A DNA stretch of 64,000 nucleotides from Nitrosopumilus sp. GTDB lineage: Archaea > Thermoproteota > Nitrososphaeria > Nitrososphaerales > Nitrosopumilaceae. Of this stretch, positions 26,266 through 34,849 are shown in pieces. The stretch spans positions 186,001-250,000 of the forward strand of contig NZ_JAILWA010000001.1 in the NCBI RefSeq assembly GCF_025699255.1, given 5' to 3'. How positions within the stretch are numbered: the first letter of the stretch is position 1; every line of letters starts with the position of its first letter. The notes under the pieces were generated by a model. The model searched no databases. It saw only the letters and a list, made by a program, of their open reading frames with translations, and was not told where the DNA came from. The position numbers and the translations under genes are program-made.

Positions 26266-28759
26266 CTTTGAATTCTTTTCTCATACATCTAAGGAATTTG
26301 GAATTAATTCGGATTCTCTCAAGGGTTTGGGATTGTGTTCGCTCAGTGCCAGGAGTAGGATTCTTTTTGAAAAAAGTTTTGATTTCTTTTTCCATAGAGT
26401 CATCTGTCACAGATGCAATACTAGCAACAATTCTGTTAAAGAGAGGATTTCCATGTCCAACTTTTTTGTTGATTTTCTTCCAATTTTTCTTTAGCCAAGG
26501 CCACAAAACTTTTTCGCCATAAGGATTTGCTGCAACTTTCATTATAGGCAATTGCATATTTTGTGAACGAACATGTGTAGTTTGAGAGAAATTAAGGGAT
26601 TTTAAAAGTAATTTTTTATCTTTAAACCCACATAAAGCACCCAAGAAACGGAGTTTTTCTTCCATAGTTTTGGCAGTTTTGTACAATTTTGTTAGTTCAG
26701 AATGAGTTTTTGAGTTACCATTCCATGCAGCAATGGAACAAATAGGTTCTATTAAATCAGGATGAATAGAACCCGGAGATTTTAAGAATTTCTTATATCT
26801 TCTTAATGCTTCATCAGTAACGTCATCGTCATTCATTTTACCCAATACAGAAATTGCGAATCCACGAAGAAGGGCATCAGTATGTTTATCAGATTTTTGC
26901 GGAACCCACCCCAGATTGAATAAAATTTTTCTAAAATAGTTTACAGCATACCCACGTATTTCTTCTGCAAAGGGTTCATCAAATGAACGGAAGTATAAAG
27001 ATGCCAAGTTATGTGCAACATTTACTGAAGCAAGGTAACTGTCTTCTTCAAAATATGCATCAGAGAAATCAAGATAATTTCTTACTTGTTCATCTCCAGA
27101 AACACATAAAGAAAATAAATCATTTTGGATAGCCCACCTATCAATTGCAGGAATTCGTTTATCATCCACTAACATTTTCAAATCAAGTAAAATGCCTTCA
27201 TCATATTTTACACGATAGAATCCTTTCCGTCCATAATTTGCTACGAAACCCAATGTATTTCGAGGTAGTTTTACAGTCATGGATTTTTTTGTAAATAGTT
27301 TTGTAGAGATTTCAGACTCCAACCCTAAAGATAATGGAATCGACCATAGTCCTTTACTGAATTTTTTTTCAGGTTCAAGCAGATATCTTTTCTGTTTTAA
27401 TTTCAAAGTATTTCCATCTTGGTTGATTTCAACTAGAGGAAATCCAGGTTGTTTTAACCACGTATTAACCATTGAGGAAACAGGCATTTTTGAAGCCTTG
27501 CCAATTGCATTCCACAAATCTTGTCCTCTAGCATTTTGATATTTGAAATCAGACAGATATTTTTTCAAACCTTTTTGAAAATTTGGTTCCCCAACATAGT
27601 GTTCAAGCATTCTCAAGACACAGCCACCTTTATCATAGGAGATAGCATCAAAGATTTCTCTAATTTCTGCAGGAGAGTTAACAACAACGTCGATAGGATG
27701 TGTGGTCTTGAGAGAATCAAGCCCCATTGCAACATTCATTGCATCTTCAACAAATTGATTCCACAAATCCCACTCAGGATAAAATTTATCAACAAATTTT
27801 GTAGCCATAAAAGTTGCAAAGCTTTCATTTAACCACAAATCATTCCACCATTTCATAGTGACAAGGTTACCAAACCATTGATGTGCAATTTCATGAGAAA
27901 TTACTTCTGCAATGAATTGCTTAGTCCTAGTGGAAGAGGTTTTAGGATCATAAAGCAATATTGTTTCTCTAAAGGTAATTGCACCCCAATTCTCCATGGC
28001 ACCTGCAGCAAAATCGGGAACTGCAATCAAATCTAGTTTTGGTAAAGGATATTTTATTCCAAAGTATTTCTCATAGGATGTAAGTAATTTCTTTCCTAAC
28101 TCTAAAGAGAATTTTCCTTTGGATTTATTTCCTTTTGTGGTAACAACTCGAATCTGAATTTTGCCAATCTTCCCTGTAAGGTATTCAAATTCGCCCACAC
28201 CAAGATAGATCAAATATGTTGAAACAATAGGGGTTTTTGAAAAGTGATACAAAGTTTTGTTGCCAATTTTCTTTTTTGATTTAACTGGCATGTTTGAAAT
28301 TGCAGAAAATTTGTTATCTGCAATAATAGAAATATCAAATGTTGCTTTAGCTTCAGGTTCATCCCAACACGGAAATGCACGTCTAGCGTCTGCAGCTTCA
28401 AATTGAGTGGTTGCAAGATATTTGGTCTTTCCATTTTGAACATACTGACTACGATAAAATCCAAGCAAACGATCATTTAAAATTCCTTCAAATTCGATTT
28501 CAATAGATAAATTTCCTTTAATTTTTTCGGATAATTTAATTTCTAATTTTTCTTTTTCTTCATTAGTTTTTGCATGAGATTTGATGATTTTACCTTTATA
28601 CTTCACATAACATGATTTTATCTTAAGTTCTGCACAATCCATAGTAATGGTATTTGTAGGTTTTTTACAATCTGCAAAGAGGATTTCATTTCCAACAAAA
28701 GTGAATTTAGTTAAATTTGGTTCAAATGTCAATTGATAGTTTTTTGGAATTACATTCAC
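26258..28759 (-). CDS. M1-family zinc aminopeptidase
   Basis: 833 residues, similar in length to tricorn-interacting factors F2/F3. The substrate-recognition motif AGAMENWG lies near residue 255. The zinc site HEIAHQWFGNLV (HExxH) is followed 18 residues on by the third ligand in LWLNESFA. The C-terminal helical (ERAP1-like) domain is complete. It would trim N-terminal residues from peptides produced by the proteasome. No signal peptide, so it is cytoplasmic. The last bases overlap the start of the small membrane protein gene. Confidence 0.95.
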   Translation of the reverse strand: MNVIPKNYQLTFEPNLTKFTFVGNEILFADCKKPTNTITMDCAELKIKSCYVKYKGKIIKSHAKTNEEKEKLEIKLSEKIKGNLSIEIEFEGILNDRLLGFYRSQYVQNGKTKYLATTQFEAADARRAFPCWDEPEAKATFDISIIADNKFSAISNMPVKSKKKIGNKTLYHFSKTPIVSTYLIYLGVGEFEYLTGKIGKIQIRVVTTKGNKSKGKFSLELGKKLLTSYEKYFGIKYPLPKLDLIAVPDFAAGAMENWGAITFRETILLYDPKTSSTRTKQFIAEVISHEIAHQWFGNLVTMKWWNDLWLNESFATFMATKFVDKFYPEWDLWNQFVEDAMNVAMGLDSLKTTHPIDVVVNSPAEIREIFDAISYDKGGCVLRMLEHYVGEPNFQKGLKKYLSDFKYQNARGQDLWNAIGKASKMPVSSMVNTWLKQPGFPLVEINQDGNTLKLKQKRYLLEPEKKFSKGLWSIPLSLGLESEISTKLFTKKSMTVKLPRNTLGFVANYGRKGFYRVKYDEGILLDLKMLVDDKRIPAIDRWAIQNDLFSLCVSGDEQVRNYLDFSDAYFEEDSYLASVNVAHNLASLYFRSFDEPFAEEIRGYAVNYFRKILFNLGWVPQKSDKHTDALLRGFAISVLGKMNDDDVTDEALRRYKKFLKSPGSIHPDLIEPICSIAAWNGNSKTHSELTKLYKTAKTMEEKLRFLGALCGFKDKKLLLKSLNFSQTTHVRSQNMQLPIMKVAANPYGEKVLWPWLKKNWKKINKKVGHGNPLFNRIVASIASVTDDSMEKEIKTFFKKNPTPGTERTQSQTLERIRINSKFLRCMRKEFKDG

Positions 28760-28804
28760 ATTTGAGATAATTAGACAGCACTTTAAGTAGATTTTCTATT
28801 TTTG

Positions 28805-28966
28805 TTATGTCCAAGGATCAGATTTCTCATCCCAAGTAATTGCACTGTATCCATATTCGTCTAATGAGTCACTATTACGAATGGATAACATCAAACATTC
28901 ATCTGAACAATGAGTCAATTCAGGATTTTTCATAAATTTTTCACAATTTTTACAATATTTTCCCAT
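28805..28966 (-). CDS. 53-residue zinc-ribbon-like mini-protein
   Basis: Minus-strand frame from ATG 28966. The first half is Cys-rich: MGKYCKNCEKFMKNPELTHC, then SDECL, giving a CxxC...HC-x3-C arrangement that could hold one zinc ion. The second half is acidic and ends WDEKSDPWT. It lies upstream of the aminopeptidase gene on the same strand, but 45 bases separate them. Family not recognised; Cys pattern supports it as a real gene. Confidence 0.65.
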   Translation of the reverse strand: MGKYCKNCEKFMKNPELTHCSDECLMLSIRNSDSLDEYGYSAITWDEKSDPWT

Positions 28967-29108
28967 GTCTCAAATGAACAATTGCCAGATTTTGCATTAT
29001 TCCCTCATTAGAAATACATGAAATAATTTATTTTAAAATGAAACATGATTATCAATTTTGATAACAAATTTTCAATATTTTTGAATCATCTTTATATTCT
29101 ATTTACAA

Positions 29109-29708
29109 ATGAATTTGTGTAGAGTGGATTCCACAATCAAACGTCAACAGCATCCTCCAAAAAAAGAAAAAACACGAAGTGTTACTTATCGTCTTCCAGT
29201 AAAGCTGGTTGAAGAAATTGAAACAGAGGCGATGAACAAGAACATTTCACACAATGTCATGGCAAGGCAAATTTTAGAAAAATATGTTCAATGGGATAGA
29301 TTTGCAGATAAAATAGGCATCATACCAGTCCCAAAAAAAATCCTAGATACGTTAGGCATAGAAATGAGTGCAGAGGAAATAAATGAAATCATCAATGTCA
29401 TCAAACCAGTAATCAAAGACACTGTGCTATTTATCAAAGGAGAATATGATTTGCAAAGATGTATTGAGACATTAGAAGATTATATGCGTGCATCAGGAAT
29501 GAAATCAGATCACAGAGTAGAAGGAGAATTACATCATTTTATTATACAACATGAATTAGGCAGTAATTGGTCAATATTTACAGAACAATTACTACAAGAA
29601 ATTTTTAAAGAATTTTTACCAGATTCAAAAATGAAATGTCAAACAACAGAATCAACTGTCATCGCAACAATATCTTTGGGCGGAGATTTTAACGAACATA
29701 AATATTAA
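29109..29708 (+). CDS. Ribbon-helix-helix regulator with HxLGxNW domain
   Basis: 199 residues. Residues about 22-60 form the ribbon-helix-helix (RSVTYRLPVKLVEEIETEAM, SHNVMARQILEKYV). The C-terminal domain holds FIIQHELGSNWSIFTEQLL. It is the third paralogue of this family in the window. A TTTATATTC box at 29091-29099 is only about 14 bases before the ATG. A leaderless start at TTG 29115 or GTG 29124 is therefore possible and would shorten the N-terminal tail. Confidence 0.75.
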   Translation: MNLCRVDSTIKRQQHPPKKEKTRSVTYRLPVKLVEEIETEAMNKNISHNVMARQILEKYVQWDRFADKIGIIPVPKKILDTLGIEMSAEEINEIINVIKPVIKDTVLFIKGEYDLQRCIETLEDYMRASGMKSDHRVEGELHHFIIQHELGSNWSIFTEQLLQEIFKEFLPDSKMKCQTTESTVIATISLGGDFNEHKY

Positions 29709-29717
29709 AAGTGAAGA

Positions 29718-30047
29718 TTAGTTTTTGATAAAAACTACATCTACATCAATTTTGCCATCATGAAAGCTAGTATTGACTTCCTTGATCTTGCTCTTATACA
29801 AAAACAATCTTTTGCCTTCATCAGTAATCACACCAGAAGTTCTAATCATTTTTGAATCATGTAATTGTTGAATACGTCTGTAGACAGTGCTTAGTGGAAT
29901 ATTTTTGTCTCTAGAGATTTCAATTGCAGATTTGGGCATATCCATAATTGCTTCTAAAATTGTCCTACAATACTTATCAGAAAGAATTTCTAGAAAAGAT
30001 TCTTTTCTTTCCGGTTCTTCTATTTTTAATTGATTTAAGATTTGCAT
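29718..30047 (-). CDS. Winged-helix transcriptional regulator
   Basis: 109 residues. The helix-turn-helix is SAIEISRDKNIPLSTVYRRI, preceded by LSDKYCRTILEAIM, an ArsR-like layout. The wing and a short beta tail (KIDVDVVFIKN) follow. It matches the C-terminal half of the protein at 6057, including the alternating beta tail, so both belong to one thaumarchaeal family. It lies between the ribbon-helix-helix and TFB genes and ends opposite the former with a nine-base gap. Confidence 0.78.
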   Translation of the reverse strand: MQILNQLKIEEPERKESFLEILSDKYCRTILEAIMDMPKSAIEISRDKNIPLSTVYRRIQQLHDSKMIRTSGVITDEGKRLFLYKSKIKEVNTSFHDGKIDVDVVFIKN

Positions 30048-30113
30048 ACACTAACTAGGAGATTTTAAGATATAATCACTGAGCAGACACATGTGTGCAA
30101 TGCAAGACAGAAA

Positions 30114-31016
30114 TCAGGATTTTAGAGATTGTTCTGCTTTTAGTCCCTTGTAGCGATTTCGAATTGTTACTTCGGTAACTCCTGCAGCTTCTGCAAGATC
30201 TCTTTGAGTAATAGATACGCCATTCTTAACGCAAGACAAGTAAAGTGCCGTTGCTGCAAGTCCCATTGGATCTTTTCCGGCAGATTCTTTACGTTCTTGT
30301 GCTTCTTTTAACACCTTAACAGCATATCGTTTGGTTTTTTCAGAAATCTCAAGTTTGCTAGATATTCTTGCAATACACTGAATTGAATCAACTACGGGCA
30401 TTTTTAATTCCAATTCATGATGAAGTAATCTATAGCATCGTGCAATGTCTTTTCTTTTAACATTTGCAGCATCTGCAACGTCTTTTAGAGTTCTAGGAGT
30501 TTCAGTATCTCTACATGCAGCATATAGCGATGCTGCAATCATTGCAGATATAGATCTACCTCTAACTAATTTTTTTTCTAATGCTTTTCTATAAATGTAA
30601 GCTGCTTTTTCTAAAACATTTGCAGGAATTGCAACTTTATCTTTTAATTTATTTAAATCGCTAAGAGCTTGTCTTAGATTTCTATCAACCGGTGCATGAA
30701 CTTGACTTCTGCTATCCCAAGTTCTTAATCGTTCAATAGTGCTTTTCATAGATGTTGATAGTGGTTTTCCTGATGCATCTTTGTTTAGAGGATTAATTAC
30801 AGTAGACAACCCCATATCATGAATCATCAATGATGAAGGAGCACCAGTTCTTGCAGGATCTGCACCACCATCTTTTTGAAATGATCTCCATTCAGGACCA
30901 GACTCTTGAGATTTTTCTGTTATGACATATCCACATTTTCCACAAAATTGTTCACCAGTAACTTCATCAGTAAGCAAGGAATTTTTTCCACAGCGTGCAC
31001 AAGTAGCATTAACCAT
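30114..31016 (-). CDS. tfb: Transcription initiation factor TFB
   Basis: 300 residues. The N-terminal zinc ribbon has the four Cys of CARCGKN and FCGKCG. It is followed by the B-reader/linker (GPEWRSFQKDGGADPARTG) and two cyclin-fold repeats; the second ends with the BRE-recognising helix-turn-helix (ITQRDLAEAAGVTEVTIRNR). It recruits RNA polymerase to TATA-bound TBP. It is one of three TFB genes here and a canonical one. A 12-bp palindrome lies 41-52 bases before the start. Confidence 0.97.
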   Translation of the reverse strand: MVNATCARCGKNSLLTDEVTGEQFCGKCGYVITEKSQESGPEWRSFQKDGGADPARTGAPSSLMIHDMGLSTVINPLNKDASGKPLSTSMKSTIERLRTWDSRSQVHAPVDRNLRQALSDLNKLKDKVAIPANVLEKAAYIYRKALEKKLVRGRSISAMIAASLYAACRDTETPRTLKDVADAANVKRKDIARCYRLLHHELELKMPVVDSIQCIARISSKLEISEKTKRYAVKVLKEAQERKESAGKDPMGLAATALYLSCVKNGVSITQRDLAEAAGVTEVTIRNRYKGLKAEQSLKS

Positions 31017-31056
31017 ATTATTTTCCTGTCCTGTTAATGGAGAAATTTGTTATTGA

Positions 31057-31068
31057 GTCAATATTGAC
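31057..31068. promoter_or_regulatory. 12-bp palindrome GTCAATATTGAC upstream of tfb
   Basis: Perfect palindrome in the promoter region of the minus-strand TFB gene that starts at 31016. Position just upstream of the expected TATA/BRE zone suggests an operator. No regulator can be assigned. Confidence 0.35.
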
Positions 31069-31148
31069 GATAATTTCTTTGGACATAATTTAAGAGGAAA
31101 ACTCATCTATAAGAAGTGTGAGTATTTTTAGAGAAAAGTGTCGTATAA

Positions 31149-31412
31149 CTATGCACTAACTGTGATTTCAGGTTCAGACATACCGCCATAACCAGGATCA
31201 ATAGTTTGTTTGGGATTTAATGACGTATCATGATGACATGCTTTGTTGCAAACAGGACAAAATTTTCTATCTAAAACAATACACTGACAAATATGATTTT
31301 TGACATAAGCTTGTGCTGCTTGATTCCATTCTCCAGTCCCATTACAATAGACACATACATTTGTAGATGAGGACCCAACCCCTTTACAAAAATCGCAAAC
31401 ATCATCAGTCAT
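31149..31412 (-). CDS. DnaJ-type zinc-knuckle small protein
   Basis: 87 residues with repeated CxxC knuckles. CDFCKGVGS and CVYCNGTGEW resemble the CxxCxGxG units of the DnaJ zinc domain, and CQCIVLDRKFCPVCNKACHH adds a second Cys/His cluster. A flexible tail follows. It could bind two zinc ions and act as a folding or RNA-binding accessory; no J-domain is present. It lies upstream of TFB on the same strand, separated by 130 bases. Confidence 0.75.
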   Translation of the reverse strand: MTDDVCDFCKGVGSSSTNVCVYCNGTGEWNQAAQAYVKNHICQCIVLDRKFCPVCNKACHHDTSLNPKQTIDPGYGGMSEPEITVSA

Positions 31413-31510
31413 ATCTTACCGACACTATTGAGATGAATCAATATATTTGAAGAGGTCAAGCAGAATAAATCAAATAAACCTTTTAAAATATCCCAAAATA
31501 CAACATAATT

Positions 31511-31933
31511 ATGAAACAAAAGGCAGCATCTAAGAACATCAAAATTTTAGTTGCCAAATTAGGATTAGATGGTCACGATAGAGGAGCTCTCGTATTATGC
31601 AGAGCGTTCAGAGATGCAGGAATGGAAGTAATCTATTCAGGACTTTTTGCTACTCCAGATAGAGTTGCACAAATCGCAGAGGATGAAGATGTGGATGCAA
31701 TTGCCATGAGTTTACTTAACGGAGCGCATGGAACACTTTTTCCAAGAGTAGTTAAGACATTAAAAAAGAAAGGAATCAATGATGTGTTAGTTGTAGGCGG
31801 AGGAGTGATTCCAGAAATAGATCATAAAGATCTTATAAAATCAGGAGTAGATCATGTCTTTGGTCCAGGAACACCATTACCAACAATAATTGATCACATT
31901 ACAACAGGCGTTTCCAAATTAAGAAAAAAGTAA
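31511..31933 (+). CDS. mcmB: Methylmalonyl-CoA mutase, B12-binding subunit
   Basis: 140 residues, a Rossmann-like cobalamin-binding domain. The signature LGLDGHDRGA contains DxHxxG, whose His replaces the dimethylbenzimidazole ligand. SLLNGAH and VVGGGVIP complete the SxL and GG motifs. It pairs with the catalytic subunit at 23289. The two subunits are 6.6 kb apart on opposite strands, so they need separate promoters. Confidence 0.95.
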   Translation: MKQKAASKNIKILVAKLGLDGHDRGALVLCRAFRDAGMEVIYSGLFATPDRVAQIAEDEDVDAIAMSLLNGAHGTLFPRVVKTLKKKGINDVLVVGGGVIPEIDHKDLIKSGVDHVFGPGTPLPTIIDHITTGVSKLRKK

Positions 31934-31971
31934 CTAAAAAGAACAATTGATATTATAAGATATGTAGGATT

Positions 31972-32169
31972 TTATTCTATTCCTTTTTCCACTTTAATTT
32001 TTCTAATTACTTCTCTGACTAATTCTTCATCCCGGATAACTAATTGTTGTAATTTTTTCTTGTATTCTTCATCCCCCCATTTATCAAGATGAAACATTTC
32101 TTTAACCAAATTCACAATTTCAGATTTATTCTTTTGATGATCACGTTTTGCAATATCAGAATCTTCCAT
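31972..32169 (-). CDS. Small charged helical protein, unknown
   Basis: 65 residues, strongly charged and helical (EIVNLVKEMFHLDKWGDEEY, then LVREVIRKIKVEKG). No Cys cluster or membrane segment. ATG at 32169 is the only good start. It converges on the mutase B12 subunit gene. Family not recognised. Confidence 0.6.
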   Translation of the reverse strand: MEDSDIAKRDHQKNKSEIVNLVKEMFHLDKWGDEEYKKKLQQLVIRDEELVREVIRKIKVEKGIE

Positions 32170-32289
32170 AAGGGACTTGCAAAAATTCTAAACTTAAGCG
32201 TATTGGAAGTGAGAATATTGTCACCTGTCAAAATGAAGAAAAATGTAAAAAACAGAAAGTTTGTTAAACTTCAAATTTTGAACTAACTC

Positions 32290-32448
32290 ATGGGATACAA
32301 AAAAGGCATTCACAAATGTGTAGAATGTGAAAAGAAAAAGAAAGAAAATCCAGAAGATACAGGGATGTGTAGTAAGTGTGGAGCAGCAGAAACACGTCTT
32401 GAGAAAACAATATACAAAGAATTACTCGATGATGGAAGTTTTCCTTAA
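32290..32448 (+). CDS. 52-residue zinc-ribbon mini-protein
   Basis: ATG 32290 opens a frame with two CxxC knuckles (HKCVECEKKKK and GMCSKCGAAE) spaced about 20 residues apart, a classic small zinc ribbon, followed by a helix ending LLDDGSFP. It lies in the 370-base gap between two minus-strand genes. Function unknown; nucleic-acid or protein contact is likely for this fold. Confidence 0.72.
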   Translation: MGYKKGIHKCVECEKKKKENPEDTGMCSKCGAAETRLEKTIYKELLDDGSFP

Positions 32449-32541
32449 ATTACAAAAAGATAGTTAAAACTAGAAAAATTATGTATGAGTAATCATCACA
32501 ACAACAAAATTATTGTGATTAGAAATTCAAAAAAAGAAAAA

Positions 32542-33540
32542 TTATTCTGTGGAATCAGGCCACATCATTTTACGCATTTCTTTACCAACTTTTTCAATTT
32601 GGTGTTCATCATATTCTTTCATGTATTTGTCAAATGCATCTTTACCATTCTTTTGATATTCAGAAATCCATTCGTTGTTGAATGTACCATCTTGAATCAT
32701 GGTAAGGACTTTTTTCATGTTTGCTTTATTTGCAGAATCCATCACTATTGGTCCACGAGTTAATCCACCATACCTTGCGGTTTCACTGACACGTCTCCAC
32801 ATACCATTAATTCCATACCTTTGAATCATATCTACAATGAGTTTGAGTTCATGTAAAACTTCAAAGTATGCAATTTCTGGCTGATAACCTGCCTCAACTA
32901 GGGTTTCAAATGCATTTGTAACCATAGAAGCTGCACCACCACAAAGGTCTGCTTGCTCACCAAACCAATCAGTTTCAACTTCTTCCTTGAAAGCAGTTTT
33001 GATTAGTCCAGCTCTTGCACTTCCAATTGCTTTTGCAATACCCAAAGTTCTATCCCAAGCCTTTCCAGTAAAATCTTGTTCAACTGCAACAATTGCAGGA
33101 GTACCAAAATTATCTAGATAAGTTTCTCGAACTTTTGAACCAGGGCCCTTTGGGGCAATCATGATTAAATCCACATTGTTTGGGGCTTCAATCCATTTCC
33201 AATAAATTGCAGCCGCATGAGAAAACGACAATGCTTTTCCTTCTGAAAGATTAGGTCCGATTTCATCCTTGTAGACTTGACCTTGAATCATGTCAGGAAT
33301 CAGAATATGAACAATGTCTGCTTGTTTTGTTGCATCTGCAACAGACATTACTTTGTGACCATCAGCTTCTGCCTTTTTCCAGCTATTGCCACCTTCTTTA
33401 AGACCAATTATTACATTTAGACCAGAGTCTTTCATGTTGTTTGCTTGTGCATCACCTTGGATTCCATAACCAATTACAGCGATTGTTTGATCTTTAATAG
33501 GATCAAGACTGATTTCGGCATCTTTCCATGTTTTTGCCAT
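32542..33540 (-). CDS. ilvC: Ketol-acid reductoisomerase
   Basis: 332 residues, class I length. The NADPH-binding Rossmann motif is AVIGYGIQGDAQA. The catalytic region has MIAPKGPGSKVRE, the acidic metal ligands DLCGGAASM (preceded by Glu) and the C-terminal knotted helical domain with EVLHELKLIVDMI. It makes dihydroxy-isovalerate and dihydroxy-methylvalerate for Val, Leu and Ile. No other branched-chain gene is adjacent. Confidence 0.97.
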   Translation of the reverse strand: MAKTWKDAEISLDPIKDQTIAVIGYGIQGDAQANNMKDSGLNVIIGLKEGGNSWKKAEADGHKVMSVADATKQADIVHILIPDMIQGQVYKDEIGPNLSEGKALSFSHAAAIYWKWIEAPNNVDLIMIAPKGPGSKVRETYLDNFGTPAIVAVEQDFTGKAWDRTLGIAKAIGSARAGLIKTAFKEEVETDWFGEQADLCGGAASMVTNAFETLVEAGYQPEIAYFEVLHELKLIVDMIQRYGINGMWRRVSETARYGGLTRGPIVMDSANKANMKKVLTMIQDGTFNNEWISEYQKNGKDAFDKYMKEYDEHQIEKVGKEMRKMMWPDSTE

Positions 33541-33576
33541 AATTCTGAGACAGATATTGCAAATAAAAACTATGAT

Positions 33577-33696
33577 TTAGATTTCTATAATTTTCTCACA
33601 CGAGCGACATTTTACAGTGACCTTTTCACCAGATAGTCTAATGAATCGCTTTGAGCCACATTTGGGGCAAATTGGACAAGAACGTACAGGTTCCAC
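33577..33696 (-). CDS. 39-residue zinc-ribbon mini-protein
   Basis: GTG start at 33696. The peptide has two Cys pairs: RSCPICPKCGSKRF and VKCRSCEKIIEI, a minimal zinc ribbon. It lies 36 bases downstream of the EF-Tu-like pseudo-GTPase gene on the same strand and probably shares its transcript. An in-frame stop shortly before the GTG fixes the start. No named family. Confidence 0.68.
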   Translation of the reverse strand: MEPVRSCPICPKCGSKRFIRLSGEKVTVKCRSCEKIIEI

Positions 33697-33732
33697 AAAT
33701 ATTCAATCAGTATCGGATTTAATTAAATTAGA

Positions 33733-34653
33733 CTATTGTATGGTACCACTACCAAGGATTCGAATTGTTGAAGATTCAGGTTTTAGAATTACGGCTATCT
33801 GTCCTTTTTTGCATACAACAGGTTTTTCAAAAGATAATTTCAAAGGAGATATTGAAGAGAATTTTGCAGCTTTGATTTGGAGTCCAATACTAACAAGACA
33901 TCCTTGATTTTCAGCAATATCATTTTTGTAAAAAGGGTTTTTTTGAAAATCTAGAACAATTTCAGTTTTTACATCTACTAGTCCTTCTTGCGATATTATA
34001 TCTCCACGATTAACTTCATCAGGTTTCACACCCTTAACCGCCAGTCCAACCCTTGCAGGACAAACAGATTCAGACACAGGATCATCATGCATCTGAATGG
34101 ATTTTATTAAAACATCAATTCCTGCAGGATATAGTTTCAAATTATCATATTGCTTTACAGTACCATCAGTCACTTTTCCTAAAATCACAGTTCCAACACC
34201 TTTAACATCAAAACAATGATCAATTATCATTTCTGAAGGATTATCATTTGTCAGAGGTTCTAGTTTGTCCATTTCTTCTTTGATTTTATCTTGATCAACT
34301 TTTAGATAATTTTCTACAACAGTTCCTTTAATCATCATGTTTAGTTTTGTTTCGTCTACGTCAAAAGTATGTGAAAGAATTCCCTTTTCTTTTTTCAAAG
34401 AATCCAAAGCAATTATTTGTTCACCTGTAAATTTATCCAGTTTATCAACATGTAAAATTACATACTCTGCCAAATTAATTGCTTGAAACAAAGGTTGAAT
34501 CTTATCAGGGAACCCATTTGGAATTACCCATGTTTTGATGATATCAGATTCTTTTCTATCATAAAGAGTAAGATCTGTTTCAGTGCCTTTTTTTCCAAAT
34601 TCTGATGCAATTTCTTGTTTACCCAAAACTACAAAATTGATAGAACGGACCAT
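33733..34653 (-). CDS. EF-Tu/SelB-like protein with degenerate GTPase domain
   Basis: 306 residues. The C-terminal 190 residues look like EF-Tu domains 2 and 3 (GVGTVILGKVTDGTVKQYD, SIQMHDDPVSESVCPARVGL). The N-terminal domain keeps the overall length of a G domain but the P-loop GxxxxGK[ST] is absent (FVVLGKQEIASEFGKKG instead). The DxxG motif is not visible; only VDKLD recalls the NKxD strand. It is therefore probably a pseudo-GTPase acting as a binding or regulatory factor in translation. Flanked by two zinc mini-proteins on the same strand. Confidence 0.78.
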   Translation of the reverse strand: MVRSINFVVLGKQEIASEFGKKGTETDLTLYDRKESDIIKTWVIPNGFPDKIQPLFQAINLAEYVILHVDKLDKFTGEQIIALDSLKKEKGILSHTFDVDETKLNMMIKGTVVENYLKVDQDKIKEEMDKLEPLTNDNPSEMIIDHCFDVKGVGTVILGKVTDGTVKQYDNLKLYPAGIDVLIKSIQMHDDPVSESVCPARVGLAVKGVKPDEVNRGDIISQEGLVDVKTEIVLDFQKNPFYKNDIAENQGCLVSIGLQIKAAKFSSISPLKLSFEKPVVCKKGQIAVILKPESSTIRILGSGTIQ

Positions 34654-34698
34654 AAAATGTCATTTAAAATCAAGTTTATGAAGTTTTGATTTAGATTC

Positions 34699-34815
34699 TT
34701 AATGTTTATGGTGTTTAATACAACTGTCACAGAATTCAGAACCGCACTTATCACATGAGATTAGTTGTCCCGGTCTATACCCAGTAAAACAGTTGTCACA
34801 ACTAGTTCCATTCAT
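34699..34815 (-). CDS. 38-residue zinc-finger mini-protein
   Basis: Minus-strand frame from ATG 34815. The peptide carries three CxxC pairs (TSCDNCFTG, ISCDKCGSE, EFCDSCIKHHKH), giving six Cys plus a His-rich tail, enough for two zinc ions. B-box- or FYVE-like spacing is suggested but not diagnostic. It lies 45 bases upstream of the pseudo-GTPase gene in the same direction, so the two may be co-transcribed. Confidence 0.72.
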   Translation of the reverse strand: MNGTSCDNCFTGYRPGQLISCDKCGSEFCDSCIKHHKH

Positions 34816-34849
34816 GAAAGTTATAGAATATAGGAATCTAAAAACAATT

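Noticed and set aside
32089-32286. 65-codon plus-strand frame and a tRNA-like LEVRILSPV reading
   Set aside because: It overlaps the 31972 gene, and the DNA lacks a TTCRA T-loop with pairing arms, so neither a gene nor a tRNA is supported.
33733-34653. Calling the EF-Tu-like gene a selenocysteine factor (SelB)
   Set aside because: It lacks the P-loop and DxxG, and there is no SelB-specific C-terminal extension or selenoprotein gene in view.
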